Shown here one piece after another: positions 1 to 9,124 of a DNA stretch of 64,000 nucleotides. Origin of the DNA: JAFKFI01 sp963795435 (GTDB taxonomy: Bacteria; Pseudomonadota; Alphaproteobacteria; Acetobacterales; Acetobacteraceae); assembly GCA_963795435.1 (NCBI GenBank), contig CAWCHV010000007.1, forward strand, positions 1,426,001 to 1,490,000, written 5' to 3'. Numbering within the stretch: position 1 is the first letter of the stretch; each line of letters starts with the position of its first letter. The notes below the pieces were generated by a model that searched no databases, had not been told where the DNA came from, and saw nothing but the letters and a program-made list of their open reading frames with translations. A program made the position numbers and the translations under genes.

Positions 1-597
1 CTCGAGCAGCGCCTCCTGATTTTTTGGTTGCAGGGACAGCGCCCGGTCCACCTTGGCCTGGGCCGTGTCCAGGTCCCCCTTCGCGATCGCCAGTCGGAAT
101 TGGGCGGTGAGCGGCTCCAGCGCCTCAGGCGCGAGACGCTCCGCCTCGGCAAAGGAATTGGCCGCTCCGGCAAGGTCGCGCAGAGCCGCCTGCGCGTACC
201 CGCGAGCCACCAGGACCTGGGCGTCCAGCGCCGCGTCCTTGTGCTCCACCGTGAAATCACGCAGCAGATCCTGGTACTTGTTCTGCACCATGTAGGCCTG
301 CGCAAGCACGGGAACGATCTTGTGCTTGTCGTAGCCGCGATCGCGGGCGGCAGTCGCCTCCTTCTCGGCCGCGACCGGGTCGCCGAGTTGAAGGTTGACC
401 AGGGCGAGTTGGAAGTGCGCTTCCGCGTTCTGCGGATCCTCCCTCACGGCATTGCGCAGCTGGATCTGGGCGGCCTTGAGGTCGCCCTTCTGCAGCGCCT
501 GGCGCGCGTCGCTCAGGTAGTCGCGCGCATCGGCCAAGCTCGGCCATAGCAGAGCCCACCCCGCGACGAGAACCCAACCCAAATGCCTGTTCCGCAT
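1..597 (-). CDS. prsT: PrsT-like TPR protein of the XrtA/PEP-CTERM system (5' part; runs off the left edge)
   Basis: 199 codons are visible, from ATG at 597 to base 1, with no stop, so the gene continues outside the window. Residues 1-24 look like a signal peptide (core WVLVAGWALLW, end SLADA), so the protein is exported. I see no lipobox cysteine, although the family is often called a lipoprotein. The rest is helix-pair TPR sequence with signatures such as ALQKGDLKAAQIQLRNAV and DPQNAEAHFQLALVNLQLGD. It starts 8 bases after the prsR stop, so prsK, prsR and prsT form one minus-strand operon. The family (TIGR02917) usually has about 900 residues of repeats and occurs beside PrsK/PrsR in exosortase A genomes. 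The identification rests on the TPR content plus this position; the molecular role of the family is not known. Confidence 0.85.
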   Translation of the reverse strand, partial: MRNRHLGWVLVAGWALLWPSLADARDYLSDARQALQKGDLKAAQIQLRNAVREDPQNAEAHFQLALVNLQLGDPVAAEKEATAARDRGYDKHKIVPVLAQAYMVQNKYQDLLRDFTVEHKDAALDAQVLVARGYAQAALRDLAGAANSFAEAERLAPEALEPLTAQFRLAIAKGDLDTAQAKVDRALSLQPKNQEALLE

Positions 598-605
598 GGC
601 GTGGC

Positions 606-2034
606 TCACTCCATATCCAGCTTTGACGCGACCGTCGTGTCGGGCGTCGAGGGATCGAAGCCCCTCGTCGGCTCGATCTCGATCCCATGCAATTCCATTA
701 GCCCGTACAGTGTCGGACGACTGACGCCGAGGAGCTTGGCGGCCGTCGAAAGCGTGCCGTTGCTCCGGGCCAGGGCGATCTGGATCACCTCCCGCTCCGC
801 CCGGGTGCGGGCCGATCTGAGATCCAGCCCGCCGCCGTCGTCCTCCGCCGGCTCGAGCTCGAGGTCCGCGGCGTCGAGCAGCTTGCCCTCCGCCATGATC
901 ACCGCGCGCTTCATCCGGTTCTCCAGCTCCCGCACGTTGCCCGGCCACTCATGGCTCGTGATCGCGGCGACCGCCCGGTCCGTGAAGCCTTTGATCGCTC
1001 GGCCGAACTCACGGCTGTACCGGCCGAAGAAATAGTTGGCGAGCAGCATCACGTCACCGCCACGCTGCCGCAGCGGCGGGATCCGCACGGTTACGGAATT
1101 CATCCGATAGAACAGGTCGTTGCGAAACGCCCCGGACTGCACACGCTCCTCCAGGCCGACATTGGTCGCGGACACGATCCGGACATCCACCTGTATGCGT
1201 TGGCGGCCGCCAATCCGTTCGATCACCTGGTCCTGCAGGAAGCGGAGCAGCTTCACCTGCAGCGGGTGCGGCAGGTCGCCGATCTCGTCGAGAAACAGCG
1301 TGCCCTTGTTGGCGCCCTCGATCTTGCCGATGGATTGCTTCACCGCGCCGGTGAAGGCGCCGCGCTCGTGGCCGAACAACTCGCTCTCCAGCAGGTTCTC
1401 AGGGATCGCGCCGCAGTTGATTGCCACGAACGGCTGCTTCGATCGCGGCCCCAGCTCGTGCAGGGCATGGGCCAAGGCCTCCTTGCCGGTGCCGCTCTCG
1501 CCGAGAAGCAGGACCGGAACGTTTGCCGCCGCCAGTTTCTCGATGTCGCGGCACACCTTCAACATGGCGTCGTTGGCGGTGATGATCCGCTCGATCGGCG
1601 AACGCTGAGGCACCGCGGCGAGCCGCCTGTTCTCCTCCTCCAGCCGCCGCAGCCGCAGCGCGCGATCCACGATCGTGCGCAGGACCTGGATCTCGGTGGG
1701 CTTTTCACAGAAATCGTAAGCCCCGATGGAGACCGCCTTGAGGGCGTTCGGCTTCTCGCCGTTTCCCGTGACGACGATCGCCTTGATCTCCGGAACGGCG
1801 CGCTGGACCTGCTCGAGGGTCGCGAAGCCCTCGCTCACCCCGTCCGGATCGGGCGGCAGACCAAGGTCGATCAGCGCCACATCGGGCGCCTCCTTCTGGG
1901 CCAGCGTCACCGCCTGCTGCCGGTTATGGGTGATGAACAGCTCGTACTCGGGGAACGCCCAACGGGTACTGGGACGCGATGCCTTCATCATCTTCGACGA
2001 TGAGCAGTTTCGGTTTGGCCATGGCAACACTCAT
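606..2034 (-). pseudogene. prsR: PrsR sigma-54 response regulator with an apparent frameshift near its N terminus
   Basis: The protein has receiver, AAA+ and Fis-type DNA-binding domains and would activate RpoN promoters after phosphorylation by PrsK. The main frame shows the receiver acceptor region (VALIDLGLPPDPDG), Walker A GESGTGKEALAH, the sigma-54 loop GAFTGA, and a C-terminal HTH (TAAKLLGVSRPTLYGLM). The correct start is ATG 2034 (or ATG 2022), directly after the prsK stop (TAAATG). It reads MSVAMAKPKLLIVEDDEGIA, the expected acidic-pocket strand, but that frame stops soon after. The following RWAFPEYELF lies in another frame. One extra base in the GGG at 1964-1966 explains the shift. 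A GTG at 2030 opens the main frame but gives a nonsense N terminus without the DD pair. It is either a sequencing error or a truly broken regulator. Confidence 0.85.
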
Positions 2035-4086
2035 TTACGCCGAAACCGGCGAAGGCTCTTCAGCGGCAGCCGCCACCGATGGTAGCAGAATGCGCATGGT
2101 TGTGCCTACATCCCGGCGACTGATGACGAGGAGGTCGCCGCCGGCCTCTCGCAGCAACACCCGCGCCTGATAGACGCCGATCCCGTGCCCGCCGCGCTTC
2201 GTCGAGGCGAATGGCACGAAGAGCCTGTCCCGGATGAATTCGGGCGACATTCCCGCGCCGCGGTCGGTGACGTCGATGGTCACGCTCAGCGGGTCATGCC
2301 GGATCGTCACGCTCACCGGCCCGAGCCCAGCCGCGGCCTCGATCGCGTTGTCGAGCAGATGCGTCACGACGGCATCGAACGATCCGGGCTCCATCACCAC
2401 ATTCGCGGTCCGCCCGTCGTGACGCAAGGCGATCTCCATCCCGCGTACCTGGGAACAGGCGGCGACGATCTCGGTCAAGCGATCGACGGGAACCGTGAGC
2501 GATGTGTCCGCCTCGCGATCGCCCGCCTGCAGTCGGGCCAGCAACGCGGTGATCTTGGCGACCGACGCCCGCACCGTCTTGAGCATGTCGCGCTGGAAAT
2601 CCGGATTGTCCGCGTGGATCTCGGCGTTCGACAGGAGCATCGATAGCTGGCTCGACACGTTCTTGATGTCGTGGACCACGAAGGCAAAGCGCCTGCCGTA
2701 TTCCTGTAGCTCGCGCGTTTCCGCGAGAACCTGCCTGGCGCGTTGCTCGGCCACGTGGCTGGCCACCTCCCGCCCGACGATGCGCAGGAGGTCGTACGCT
2801 TCCCGATCCAGCTTGAAGCTGGCCCGGGAGTCGGTCACGAGGACGAAGCCGATCAACTGGCCGAGATGATTGAGCGGGACGGCGAGCCAGGGATTGGCGA
2901 CGTCGCCGGCCCATTCGGGCCGCTCCCCGCGATTGAGTTCGACGATCCAGTTGCCTTCGCGGAACGCCGCGATCAGTTTGTCGCCGATCGGGACCGGCAT
3001 GGTCGCGGCGGGAACATTCCAGGAACCCGCCCAGAGGAACGCGGTATCTCGGGAATCACGCACGAACAGGGCGCCTCCGGGGCTGTCGACCACCTCGGCA
3101 ACCGCCCGGATCGCGCGGTTCTGCAGGCCGACATAGCTCTCCGGAGATGACAGGATTTGGATGCAGCGCATCCACTCCCGTCGATAGTCGTAACGCAGAC
3201 TGAAGAAATGCTCGACCACCAGCGCCCGCAGCCTGGAACGGGCGGAGCCGGAGGTCAGCAACACCGCGACGGTGACCAGCCCGCCGAATATGATGCTGGT
3301 CTCGGCGACGACACCCCATTCGGCGCCGCTCTCCCGGAGCACCTGCCCCGCGGCCGCGAGGGCCAGGAGAAACACCCCGCTGGCAACCAGGCTCGCGCTG
3401 TGGAACACCACCGTACGCGACACGTGGATGTCGATCTTCCAGTTTCGGTTCCGTGCCGCCGCGACAGCGATGAGCGGCGCCACCATCGCGGTGATGCTGG
3501 CGCGGCCCTCGAACAGCAGGGAGGACACTCGCCGGAACAGCAGGGCGTCCGAGTACAGGACGAGATCGTACAGGAACAGGCCTCCAATGGCGATGCAGAT
3601 CAGGTTGATGTGCCAGCGAGCGTCCTCGCGCGTATTGAAGTAGAGGTTCTCGATTAACAGGAGGTTGCAGATCGCCAGTCCGAGCCGGGCCACGATCTCG
3701 ACCGACCAGAGGCTGGCGCCGTAACGCCCGGCGAGAACATCAAGCAACGGCGCGACGCCGATCAAGACGGTCACGGCCAAGCCGGTATTGGCGACAATCT
3801 GCCCGATTTGCCGTCCCGCCGACACGGTTCGCCGGTAGAGGTGCAGGATGAAGCAATACCACGCGACGGAACGGGCGATCTCCAACCACCCGGCCAGCCC
3901 GTCCAGCGGTTCGGACCATCGCAGGGCGATGGCCGCCGCCCACGCCACTGTAACCAGACAGGCGCCGGCCAGCATCAATCCGGTCCGACTGAGCCGCGCG
4001 CGGATCAGGATGAGGGCGACCAGCACGGCATAGATCGCCGCACATGCCGCATGGAGCAGGGCGACAGCCGGAAATTCGCCAATCAT
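2035..4086 (-). CDS. prsK: PrsK, membrane histidine kinase of the XrtA/PEP-CTERM system
   Basis: 683 residues (TIGR02916-type). The first ~290 residues hold about eight or nine hydrophobic segments, beginning AVALLHAACAAIYAVLVALI. A GAF-like sensory region follows (about 310-460). The dimerisation/phosphoacceptor helix is FVVHDIKNVSSQLSMLLSNA, with His472 the expected phosphorylation site. The ATPase domain has an N box (HLLDNAIEAA) and G boxes (DRGAGMS, GGHGIGVY). It sits directly upstream of prsR (stop/start TAAATG) and is its expected cognate kinase. Known role: in exosortase A bacteria PrsK/PrsR control PEP-CTERM and exopolysaccharide genes with RpoN. The signal sensed is not known. This frame is intact, unlike prsR. 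Confidence 0.93.
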   Translation of the reverse strand: MIGEFPAVALLHAACAAIYAVLVALILIRARLSRTGLMLAGACLVTVAWAAAIALRWSEPLDGLAGWLEIARSVAWYCFILHLYRRTVSAGRQIGQIVANTGLAVTVLIGVAPLLDVLAGRYGASLWSVEIVARLGLAICNLLLIENLYFNTREDARWHINLICIAIGGLFLYDLVLYSDALLFRRVSSLLFEGRASITAMVAPLIAVAAARNRNWKIDIHVSRTVVFHSASLVASGVFLLALAAAGQVLRESGAEWGVVAETSIIFGGLVTVAVLLTSGSARSRLRALVVEHFFSLRYDYRREWMRCIQILSSPESYVGLQNRAIRAVAEVVDSPGGALFVRDSRDTAFLWAGSWNVPAATMPVPIGDKLIAAFREGNWIVELNRGERPEWAGDVANPWLAVPLNHLGQLIGFVLVTDSRASFKLDREAYDLLRIVGREVASHVAEQRARQVLAETRELQEYGRRFAFVVHDIKNVSSQLSMLLSNAEIHADNPDFQRDMLKTVRASVAKITALLARLQAGDREADTSLTVPVDRLTEIVAACSQVRGMEIALRHDGRTANVVMEPGSFDAVVTHLLDNAIEAAAGLGPVSVTIRHDPLSVTIDVTDRGAGMSPEFIRDRLFVPFASTKRGGHGIGVYQARVLLREAGGDLLVISRRDVGTTMRILLPSVAAAAEEPSPVSA

Positions 4087-4170
4087 CGGCAGCCGCCCGA
4101 GATCGACCGGTCGGTCAAGTTGGCCGTCCTCGCCGCCCGCATGGTGCCGGACGCGGGCGCCGGCCGCGCG

Positions 4171-5544
4171 CTACCGCGCCCCTTCCTGAAACAAGATGAC
4201 ACGGATGGTCGATATCAGAATGAGAAAATCGAGGAAGAGGCTGCGGTTCTTCACGTAGTAGAGATCATACGACAGCTTTTGGCGCGCGTCCTCCACCGAG
4301 GCCCCGTAGGGGAAGTTGACCTGCGCCCATCCGGTGATTCCCGGCTTGACATAGGTACGGTCGCGATAGAGCGGAATGTCGCGCGCCAGTTCCTCGACGA
4401 AGTGCGGGCGCTCCGGCCGCGGACCGATAAAGCTCATCTCGCCGCGCAGCACATTGAGGAGTTGCGGCAATTCGTCGATCCGGGTCGAGCGGATGAACGC
4501 ACCCACGCGCGTCACCCGTGAGTCGTTCCGCGAGGCCCAGCGCGGCTTGCCTTCCGCCTCGGCGTCCGTCCTCATGCTGCGGAATTTCAGCAAAGTGAAC
4601 ACCCGGCCATGCAGCCCGATCCGCTCCTGGCGGTAGAACGCCGGGCCCGGACTGTCCAGCTTGATCAACGCAGCCACGACGAGCATCAATGGCAGGGTGG
4701 CCACGACAAAGGCGACGCTTATCACGAGGTCGGCCGCGCGCCGGACCGTATTGGCCACCAGTCCCGACGAGAAGCCATCGGTGAACAACAGCCAGTTCTG
4801 GTCGGTATTCGCGAGGTCGATCCGACCGAGATGCTGCTCCCAGAAGGTAACGTCGTCGAACACCCGCATACCCTTGAGTTTGCACGCGAGGAGTTGGTCC
4901 ACCGGCAGCTTGCCGCGATCCTCGGTGGCGACGATGAAGGCCCAAATCTTGCTGCGACGGGCCAACCCCGCGGCCGCCGCGTCCGGCCGTGCTGCATCGA
5001 ACATGCCGGCGAGCTCGAAGAGACGCCCGCGCTGCGCGCGGATCACGGCGCCCAGCCGGGCCGCCCGCCGACCGTCCCCGAGGACGACCACCGGACGGAC
5101 GAATAGCTTGTGACTGACCGCGATCGCGAAGACCCAGCGGCTGACCACCAAGCAGCCGGCCCACGCCAGCAGCACCTTCATGGTCCAGAGAAGATAATAA
5201 TGGCTTAACCGGATCTGCAGCGTCTCGCTGACCAGCAGAATCACCGGAAAGGCCAGCGCCCCCGCGACCGCGGCATAGACCAGCAAGTGCCGGCGTTGCA
5301 GGCAAAGCTCGGGCCGATACAGGCCAATCGCTATGGAACTCGCGCCGATGGTGAACGCGAGCACCGCCGCAAGATTGACGCTTTCTGGGCGGATCGTGAA
5401 GAACGACACCGCGCCGAGGAAAGGCTCCTCCGGCATCGCCGCCGACACCAGCATCGCGTAGATGACGATGAACGACAGCAATAATTCGACGAGACACAGG
5501 AGGACCATCTCAAACGACAGGTACCGTCCGAAGGACCTGGCCAC
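4171..5544 (-). CDS. XrtA-system priming sugar transferase (TIGR03013 type, polyprenyl-phosphate sugar-1-phosphate transferase)
   Basis: The protein transfers a sugar-1-phosphate to undecaprenyl phosphate, the first membrane step of exopolysaccharide synthesis. The N-terminal part has four to five membrane helices, then a CoA-binding-like middle domain (VVVLGDGRRAARLGAVIRA). The C-terminal bacterial sugar transferase domain shows SPGPAFYRQERIG, LLKFRSMRTDAE, RSTRIDELPQLLNVLRGEMS and IGPRPERP. I chose GTG 5544 (457 residues, MARSFGRYLSFEM) because GGGAGG lies just upstream and the length fits the family. A TTG at 5637 would add 31 residues unlike the family. It is transcribed toward prsK with an 84-base gap. 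A candidate sigma-70 promoter lies at 5721-5748. Confidence 0.9.
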   Translation of the reverse strand: MARSFGRYLSFEMVLLCLVELLLSFIVIYAMLVSAAMPEEPFLGAVSFFTIRPESVNLAAVLAFTIGASSIAIGLYRPELCLQRRHLLVYAAVAGALAFPVILLVSETLQIRLSHYYLLWTMKVLLAWAGCLVVSRWVFAIAVSHKLFVRPVVVLGDGRRAARLGAVIRAQRGRLFELAGMFDAARPDAAAAGLARRSKIWAFIVATEDRGKLPVDQLLACKLKGMRVFDDVTFWEQHLGRIDLANTDQNWLLFTDGFSSGLVANTVRRAADLVISVAFVVATLPLMLVVAALIKLDSPGPAFYRQERIGLHGRVFTLLKFRSMRTDAEAEGKPRWASRNDSRVTRVGAFIRSTRIDELPQLLNVLRGEMSFIGPRPERPHFVEELARDIPLYRDRTYVKPGITGWAQVNFPYGASVEDARQKLSYDLYYVKNRSLFLDFLILISTIRVILFQEGAR

Positions 5545-6053
5545 CACTGCCTCCCGGGTCCGCGACGGACCGCCGATCACGCCAAACAACGACACACCAC
5601 GCGCGGCAAGGCGGACGCCAGCGCGCCGCCATCCCAAGCCTCGTCGGGCGATCGGCCCTCGAAAGGTGGAACGGGGCGGACCGCTTCACTCCGCCCCTTA
5701 ACCTCCCCCTCTTGGACCCGATTGTCTACATTCCATGAAGATCGTCAAGAAATGTTTACACTTGATTCTAACCTCGGGTTGCGGAAGGATGCCGGCCGAA
5801 GGTACGGCGAGGCAACCCCGTTTTCGCTTGTGAGCGCGTGGGCAGTACGAACGATTGATCTTGGGCTGCAATGATGCTACGAATTGCACCGCGTCGGAAA
5901 TTGATCGGGTGCCCGATGCGCATCAGCGATGCTGACGCGCGCGGGTTCATTGCGTCGGGGCAGAGCGCTGCCGCCACCGGACGAAGGCGGGGCCCTGGCC
6001 TCCCTGGTTTGGATGGGCTCTTCTCCTGGCTCTGACAGCTTTTGGGGTACACC
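5545..6053. other. Divergent intergenic region between the priming transferase and the assembly operon
   Basis: About 500 bases without a convincing gene. Short open frames here lack good ribosome sites and resemble no family I know. The stretch 5700-5780 is more AT-rich than its surroundings and holds the minus-strand promoter candidate. A weak GG-N10-GC sigma-54-like pattern (GG 5864-5865, GC 5876-5877) faces the plus-strand operon. This is where both halves of the polysaccharide locus would be controlled. Confidence 0.5.
5721..5748 (-). promoter_or_regulatory. Candidate sigma-70 promoter for the priming sugar transferase
   Basis: On the minus strand, TTGACG (5748-5743) is followed after 16 bases by GACAAT (5726-5721). 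That matches TTGACA at 5 of 6 and TATAAT at 4 of 6 positions. It would give a leader of about 170 bases before GTG 5544. It was found by eye in a locally AT-richer stretch, with no experimental support. Confidence 0.35.
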
Positions 6054-6683
6054 GTGAACGGCAGATTTCGCGCTATTTTCATGACGATGTCCTGTGGCAT
6101 GGCACTGGTGGCGGCGGGCTGCGCCCCGCAAACGCCATCGCAGGCCGAGCCGCCCAGTGCCGTCGCGGACAACGCGGCCTACGTGGTCGGCCCTGGGGAC
6201 ACGCTCAGCGTGTTCGTCTATCGCTCGCCGGAACTGAGCGTGCCGGACCTCCCGGTGCGGCCCGACGGGCGGATCTCGGTGCCGCTGATCGAGGATATCG
6301 TCGCCGCCGGGAAGACCCCGACCCAGCTCGCGCGCGAAATCGAGTTCCGCCTCAAGAAATATGTCAAGGATCCCAGCGTCACCGTCATCGTTCGCGGCTT
6401 CGTGGGGCCGCTCGACCGGCAAGTGAAGGTGATCGGGGAGGCCACGGAACCGGTGGCGCTGCCCTATCGGGACCACATGACGGTGCTGGACGTGATGATA
6501 GCGACGAAGGGCCTGACCAAATTCGCCGCCGGCAACAGCGCGGTCATCATCCGGCGTGAGCCGGGCGGTCGACAGGCGAAAATTCCCGTCCGCCTCAACG
6601 ATTTGGTAAAGGACGGCGACATAAGTCAGAACGTCGAGATGGCGCCGGGCGACACCTTGATCATACCGCAAACCTGGTTCTGA
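6054..6683 (+). CDS. XrtA-system polysaccharide export lipoprotein (Wza-like, TIGR03027)
   Basis: Outer-membrane polysaccharide export protein of about 209 residues. The lipobox MALVAAGC places the mature N terminus at a lipidated cysteine. The Poly_export domain follows (YVVGPGDTLSVFVYRSPELS, VRPDGRISVPLIEDIVAAGK), then a SLBB-like domain (VKVIGEATEPVALPYRDHM). The protein ends PGDTLIIPQTWF, typical of the family. I prefer GTG 6054, preceded by GGGG at 6044-6047; TTG 6042 and ATG 6081 are alternatives. The next gene starts 12 bases after the stop. The domain is much shorter than E. coli Wza, as is usual for the exosortase family. Confidence 0.9.
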   Translation: MNGRFRAIFMTMSCGMALVAAGCAPQTPSQAEPPSAVADNAAYVVGPGDTLSVFVYRSPELSVPDLPVRPDGRISVPLIEDIVAAGKTPTQLAREIEFRLKKYVKDPSVTVIVRGFVGPLDRQVKVIGEATEPVALPYRDHMTVLDVMIATKGLTKFAAGNSAVIIRREPGGRQAKIPVRLNDLVKDGDISQNVEMAPGDTLIIPQTWF

Positions 6684-6695
6684 CCGGAGAGTGCA

Positions 6696-8219
6696 ATGGA
6701 TTCGCTCCGCCTTCAGCTACGACATTACCTGAAGGCCACTTGGCAACGACGCTGGGTCGCGCTGGGCGTCGCTTGGGTCGTCTGCGTCATCGGCTGGGTA
6801 GGGATCTACCTGATACCAAACCAGTATGAAGCCAGCGCGCGACTGTATGTTGACAGCGACGCGGTACTGACGCCGCTGCTGCGAGGCGTCGCCGCCGAGA
6901 CCTCGGAGACCGGGCAGCTCGACATCCTGCAGCGGACCCTGCTCAGCCGTCCCAATCTGGAAAAACTGATCTCGAAAACCGATCTCGACCTGACATTGAA
7001 TAGCCCCGAGGATCGCGAGCGCCTGATCACGCGGCTTGGGACGGACATCAAGATCAAGCCGCAGACCAAGAGCCTGTTCACGATCGAGTACCGCAATCCC
7101 AGCCCAAAGCTCGCCTACGAGGTGGTGCAGAGCCTGCTGAACATCTTCATCGAGAGCGCCACCGGATCGAACCGGGCCGACATGGAGAATGCCCGGCGCT
7201 TCATCGACCGGCAGATCGCCGCGTACGACGTGCAGCTCACCGCCGCCGAGCGTCGCAGGGCGGAGTTCCGCACCCGCTATCTGAGCATCCTTCCGCAAGA
7301 TAGCGGGCAGGGCGGCTTTGGCGCCACTCGGCTGGATCAGGTGCGCGGGCAGGTCGTCTCGCTGAATGGCCAGCTGCAAGATGCGTTGATCAAGCGGGAC
7401 GGGCTCCAGCAGGAGCTCGCCAAGACGCCGCCGACCGTCAGCGCGGATGAAGCCGGCGGGGGCGCCGGGTCGGAACTGGCGCAGGCGGAAGAGCATCTGC
7501 GGCAATTGCGCCTGCAGTACACGGACAGTTTCCCGGACGTGATCGCCACGCGGAACCTGATCGCATCCCTGAAGGCCTCTCCTCCGGCCAGCGGCGGCGG
7601 GGGCCATGCTGGCGGCCGGGCTCGCGCCACCTCGAACCCGATCTACGAGCAATTGAAGCTGAAGCTGGTGGACGCCGACGCCAGCGTGGGTTCGCTGAAG
7701 CGCCAAGTCGCGGATGCGACGAGGGAGCGCGATTCGATCGAGGCGCTTGCCAAGCAGGCGCCCGGCGTCCAGGCCGAGTACATGGCGCTGGACCGAGACT
7801 ATGGCGTTCTCAAGCATGACCACGACGAGCTGTTGGCCCGGCGCGAGGCCGCGCAAATCGCGCAGGCGGCGGAGACCCAGGCCGAGAAGGTGAAATTGAA
7901 CATCGTGGATCCGCCGCAAGTGCCGCGCATCCCGGCGACGCCCAACCGGTTGATCCTGCTTCCCGCGGTCCTTCTCGTGGGGCTTGGCGTCGGCGTCGGC
8001 GTTTCGTTCCTGCTGAGCCAGTTCGATCGGTCATTCCACACCATCGACGACCTTCGCGATTTGGGGCTGCCCGTGCTCGGAGGGATCAGCTTGCTCGGAG
8101 CGGCAATTTCGCCGCGACGGGTGATGTCCACGATCGGATTTTTCACCGGTCTCCTGGCCCTCGTCGTCGTGTTCGGAGGCCTCGTAGCGTATGTCCTTCG
8201 CACCCAGGCAATGGTTTGA
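6696..8219 (+). CDS. XrtA-system chain-length determinant (Wzz-like polysaccharide co-polymerase, TIGR03007)
   Basis: 507-residue inner-membrane protein that sets polymer length with the tyrosine kinase. One helix lies near residues 24-42 (VALGVAWVVCVIGWVGIYLI) and two hydrophobic segments near the C terminus (about 415-440 and 475-500). Between them is the long periplasmic coiled-coil region rich in Gln, Glu and Arg. The Pro-rich motif before the C-terminal helix is VDPPQVPRIPATPNRL. A good ribosome site (GGAGAG) precedes ATG 6696. The kinase gene begins 2 bases after its stop. It carries no ATPase domain; the kinase is a separate protein, the usual arrangement in these loci. Confidence 0.92.
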   Translation: MDSLRLQLRHYLKATWQRRWVALGVAWVVCVIGWVGIYLIPNQYEASARLYVDSDAVLTPLLRGVAAETSETGQLDILQRTLLSRPNLEKLISKTDLDLTLNSPEDRERLITRLGTDIKIKPQTKSLFTIEYRNPSPKLAYEVVQSLLNIFIESATGSNRADMENARRFIDRQIAAYDVQLTAAERRRAEFRTRYLSILPQDSGQGGFGATRLDQVRGQVVSLNGQLQDALIKRDGLQQELAKTPPTVSADEAGGGAGSELAQAEEHLRQLRLQYTDSFPDVIATRNLIASLKASPPASGGGGHAGGRARATSNPIYEQLKLKLVDADASVGSLKRQVADATRERDSIEALAKQAPGVQAEYMALDRDYGVLKHDHDELLARREAAQIAQAAETQAEKVKLNIVDPPQVPRIPATPNRLILLPAVLLVGLGVGVGVSFLLSQFDRSFHTIDDLRDLGLPVLGGISLLGAAISPRRVMSTIGFFTGLLALVVVFGGLVAYVLRTQAMV

Positions 8220-8221
8220 GC

Positions 8222-9118
8222 ATGTCCTCGCAACCTCTGAACCTTGTCGAACGTGCGGCTGAGCGTCTCCGCCAAACCGGGTCGCTCGATCCATCGACCG
8301 CTCATCTGCTCGAGATCGAAAAGACGCTCGGGGATGCACCAGACCACTCCGACCCGATCGCCCCCGTCTTGGACGCCCCGAAGCGGATCGCACCGGCCAT
8401 AGAGACCGCCGTCCTGGAGCGCGCTGGCATGATCGATTGGTCGAAGGGGCGCAGCCGCGTCTCCGAGGAGTTCCGGATCATCCAGACCCACATCCTGCGA
8501 ACGGCGTTCGCCCCGGAAAGCACCGGCCAGGGCCTTGCCAATCTGGTGATGGTGACCAGCGCGCGGCCCGGTGAGGGGAAAAGCTTCGCGTCGCTCAATC
8601 TGGCCCTCAGCATCGCGCGGCAGCGCGACCGCGCGGTGCTTTTGGTCGACACGGATTCCAAGGATCAATCTCTCGGGCGGTCGCTCGGACTGGTCGATAC
8701 GCCGGGCCTGCTGGACCTCGCGCTCGATCCGCGACTGAACGCCGACGACGTGATCACGCCGACGGGGTTCGAGAAACTGTCGGTGCTGCCGATCGGAACA
8801 AAACCGGAGGCGAGCGCCGAGTTGTTCGCCACACGGCAGATGACGCGGCTGATCAGGGATCTGGGCCGGCGGTACGCCGATCGGGTCGTGATCCTCGATG
8901 CGGCGCCGTGTCTGTCGAGCAGCGACCCCAGCACCCTCGCCCCGGTCGTCGGCCAGGTTCTTCTCGTGGTCGAGGCCGAACGGACGCAGCGGGCGGAGCT
9001 GGAGGCGGCTCTCGACCTGATCCAGGCGTGTCCCGCAATATCCCTGCTGTTGAACAAGGTCCAAGTCACGACAAGCCATACCTTCGGCGCGTACGCGTCC
9101 TCCTACACAGCCTCCTAG
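8222..9118 (+). CDS. XrtA-associated tyrosine autokinase (BY-kinase, TIGR03018)
   Basis: 298-residue cytoplasmic kinase that partners the chain-length protein. Walker A is TSARPGEGKSFASLNLALS, Walker A' is VLLVDTDSKDQSLGRSLGL and Walker B is DRVVILDAAPCL. The C terminus has two tyrosines (FGAYASSYTAS), a short version of the tyrosine tail that BY-kinases autophosphorylate. The start is ATG 8222, 2 bases after the preceding stop. Cycling of the tail phosphorylation normally controls polymerisation and export. No phosphatase gene is visible next to it. Confidence 0.92.
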   Translation: MSSQPLNLVERAAERLRQTGSLDPSTAHLLEIEKTLGDAPDHSDPIAPVLDAPKRIAPAIETAVLERAGMIDWSKGRSRVSEEFRIIQTHILRTAFAPESTGQGLANLVMVTSARPGEGKSFASLNLALSIARQRDRAVLLVDTDSKDQSLGRSLGLVDTPGLLDLALDPRLNADDVITPTGFEKLSVLPIGTKPEASAELFATRQMTRLIRDLGRRYADRVVILDAAPCLSSSDPSTLAPVVGQVLLVVEAERTQRAELEAALDLIQACPAISLLLNKVQVTTSHTFGAYASSYTAS

Positions 9119-9124
9119 GACTGC

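Noticed and set aside
2022..2030. GTG 2030 as the true prsR start
   Set aside because: It opens the long frame but encodes a nonsense N terminus; the correct receiver start is out of frame from ATG 2034, so a frameshift explains the data better.
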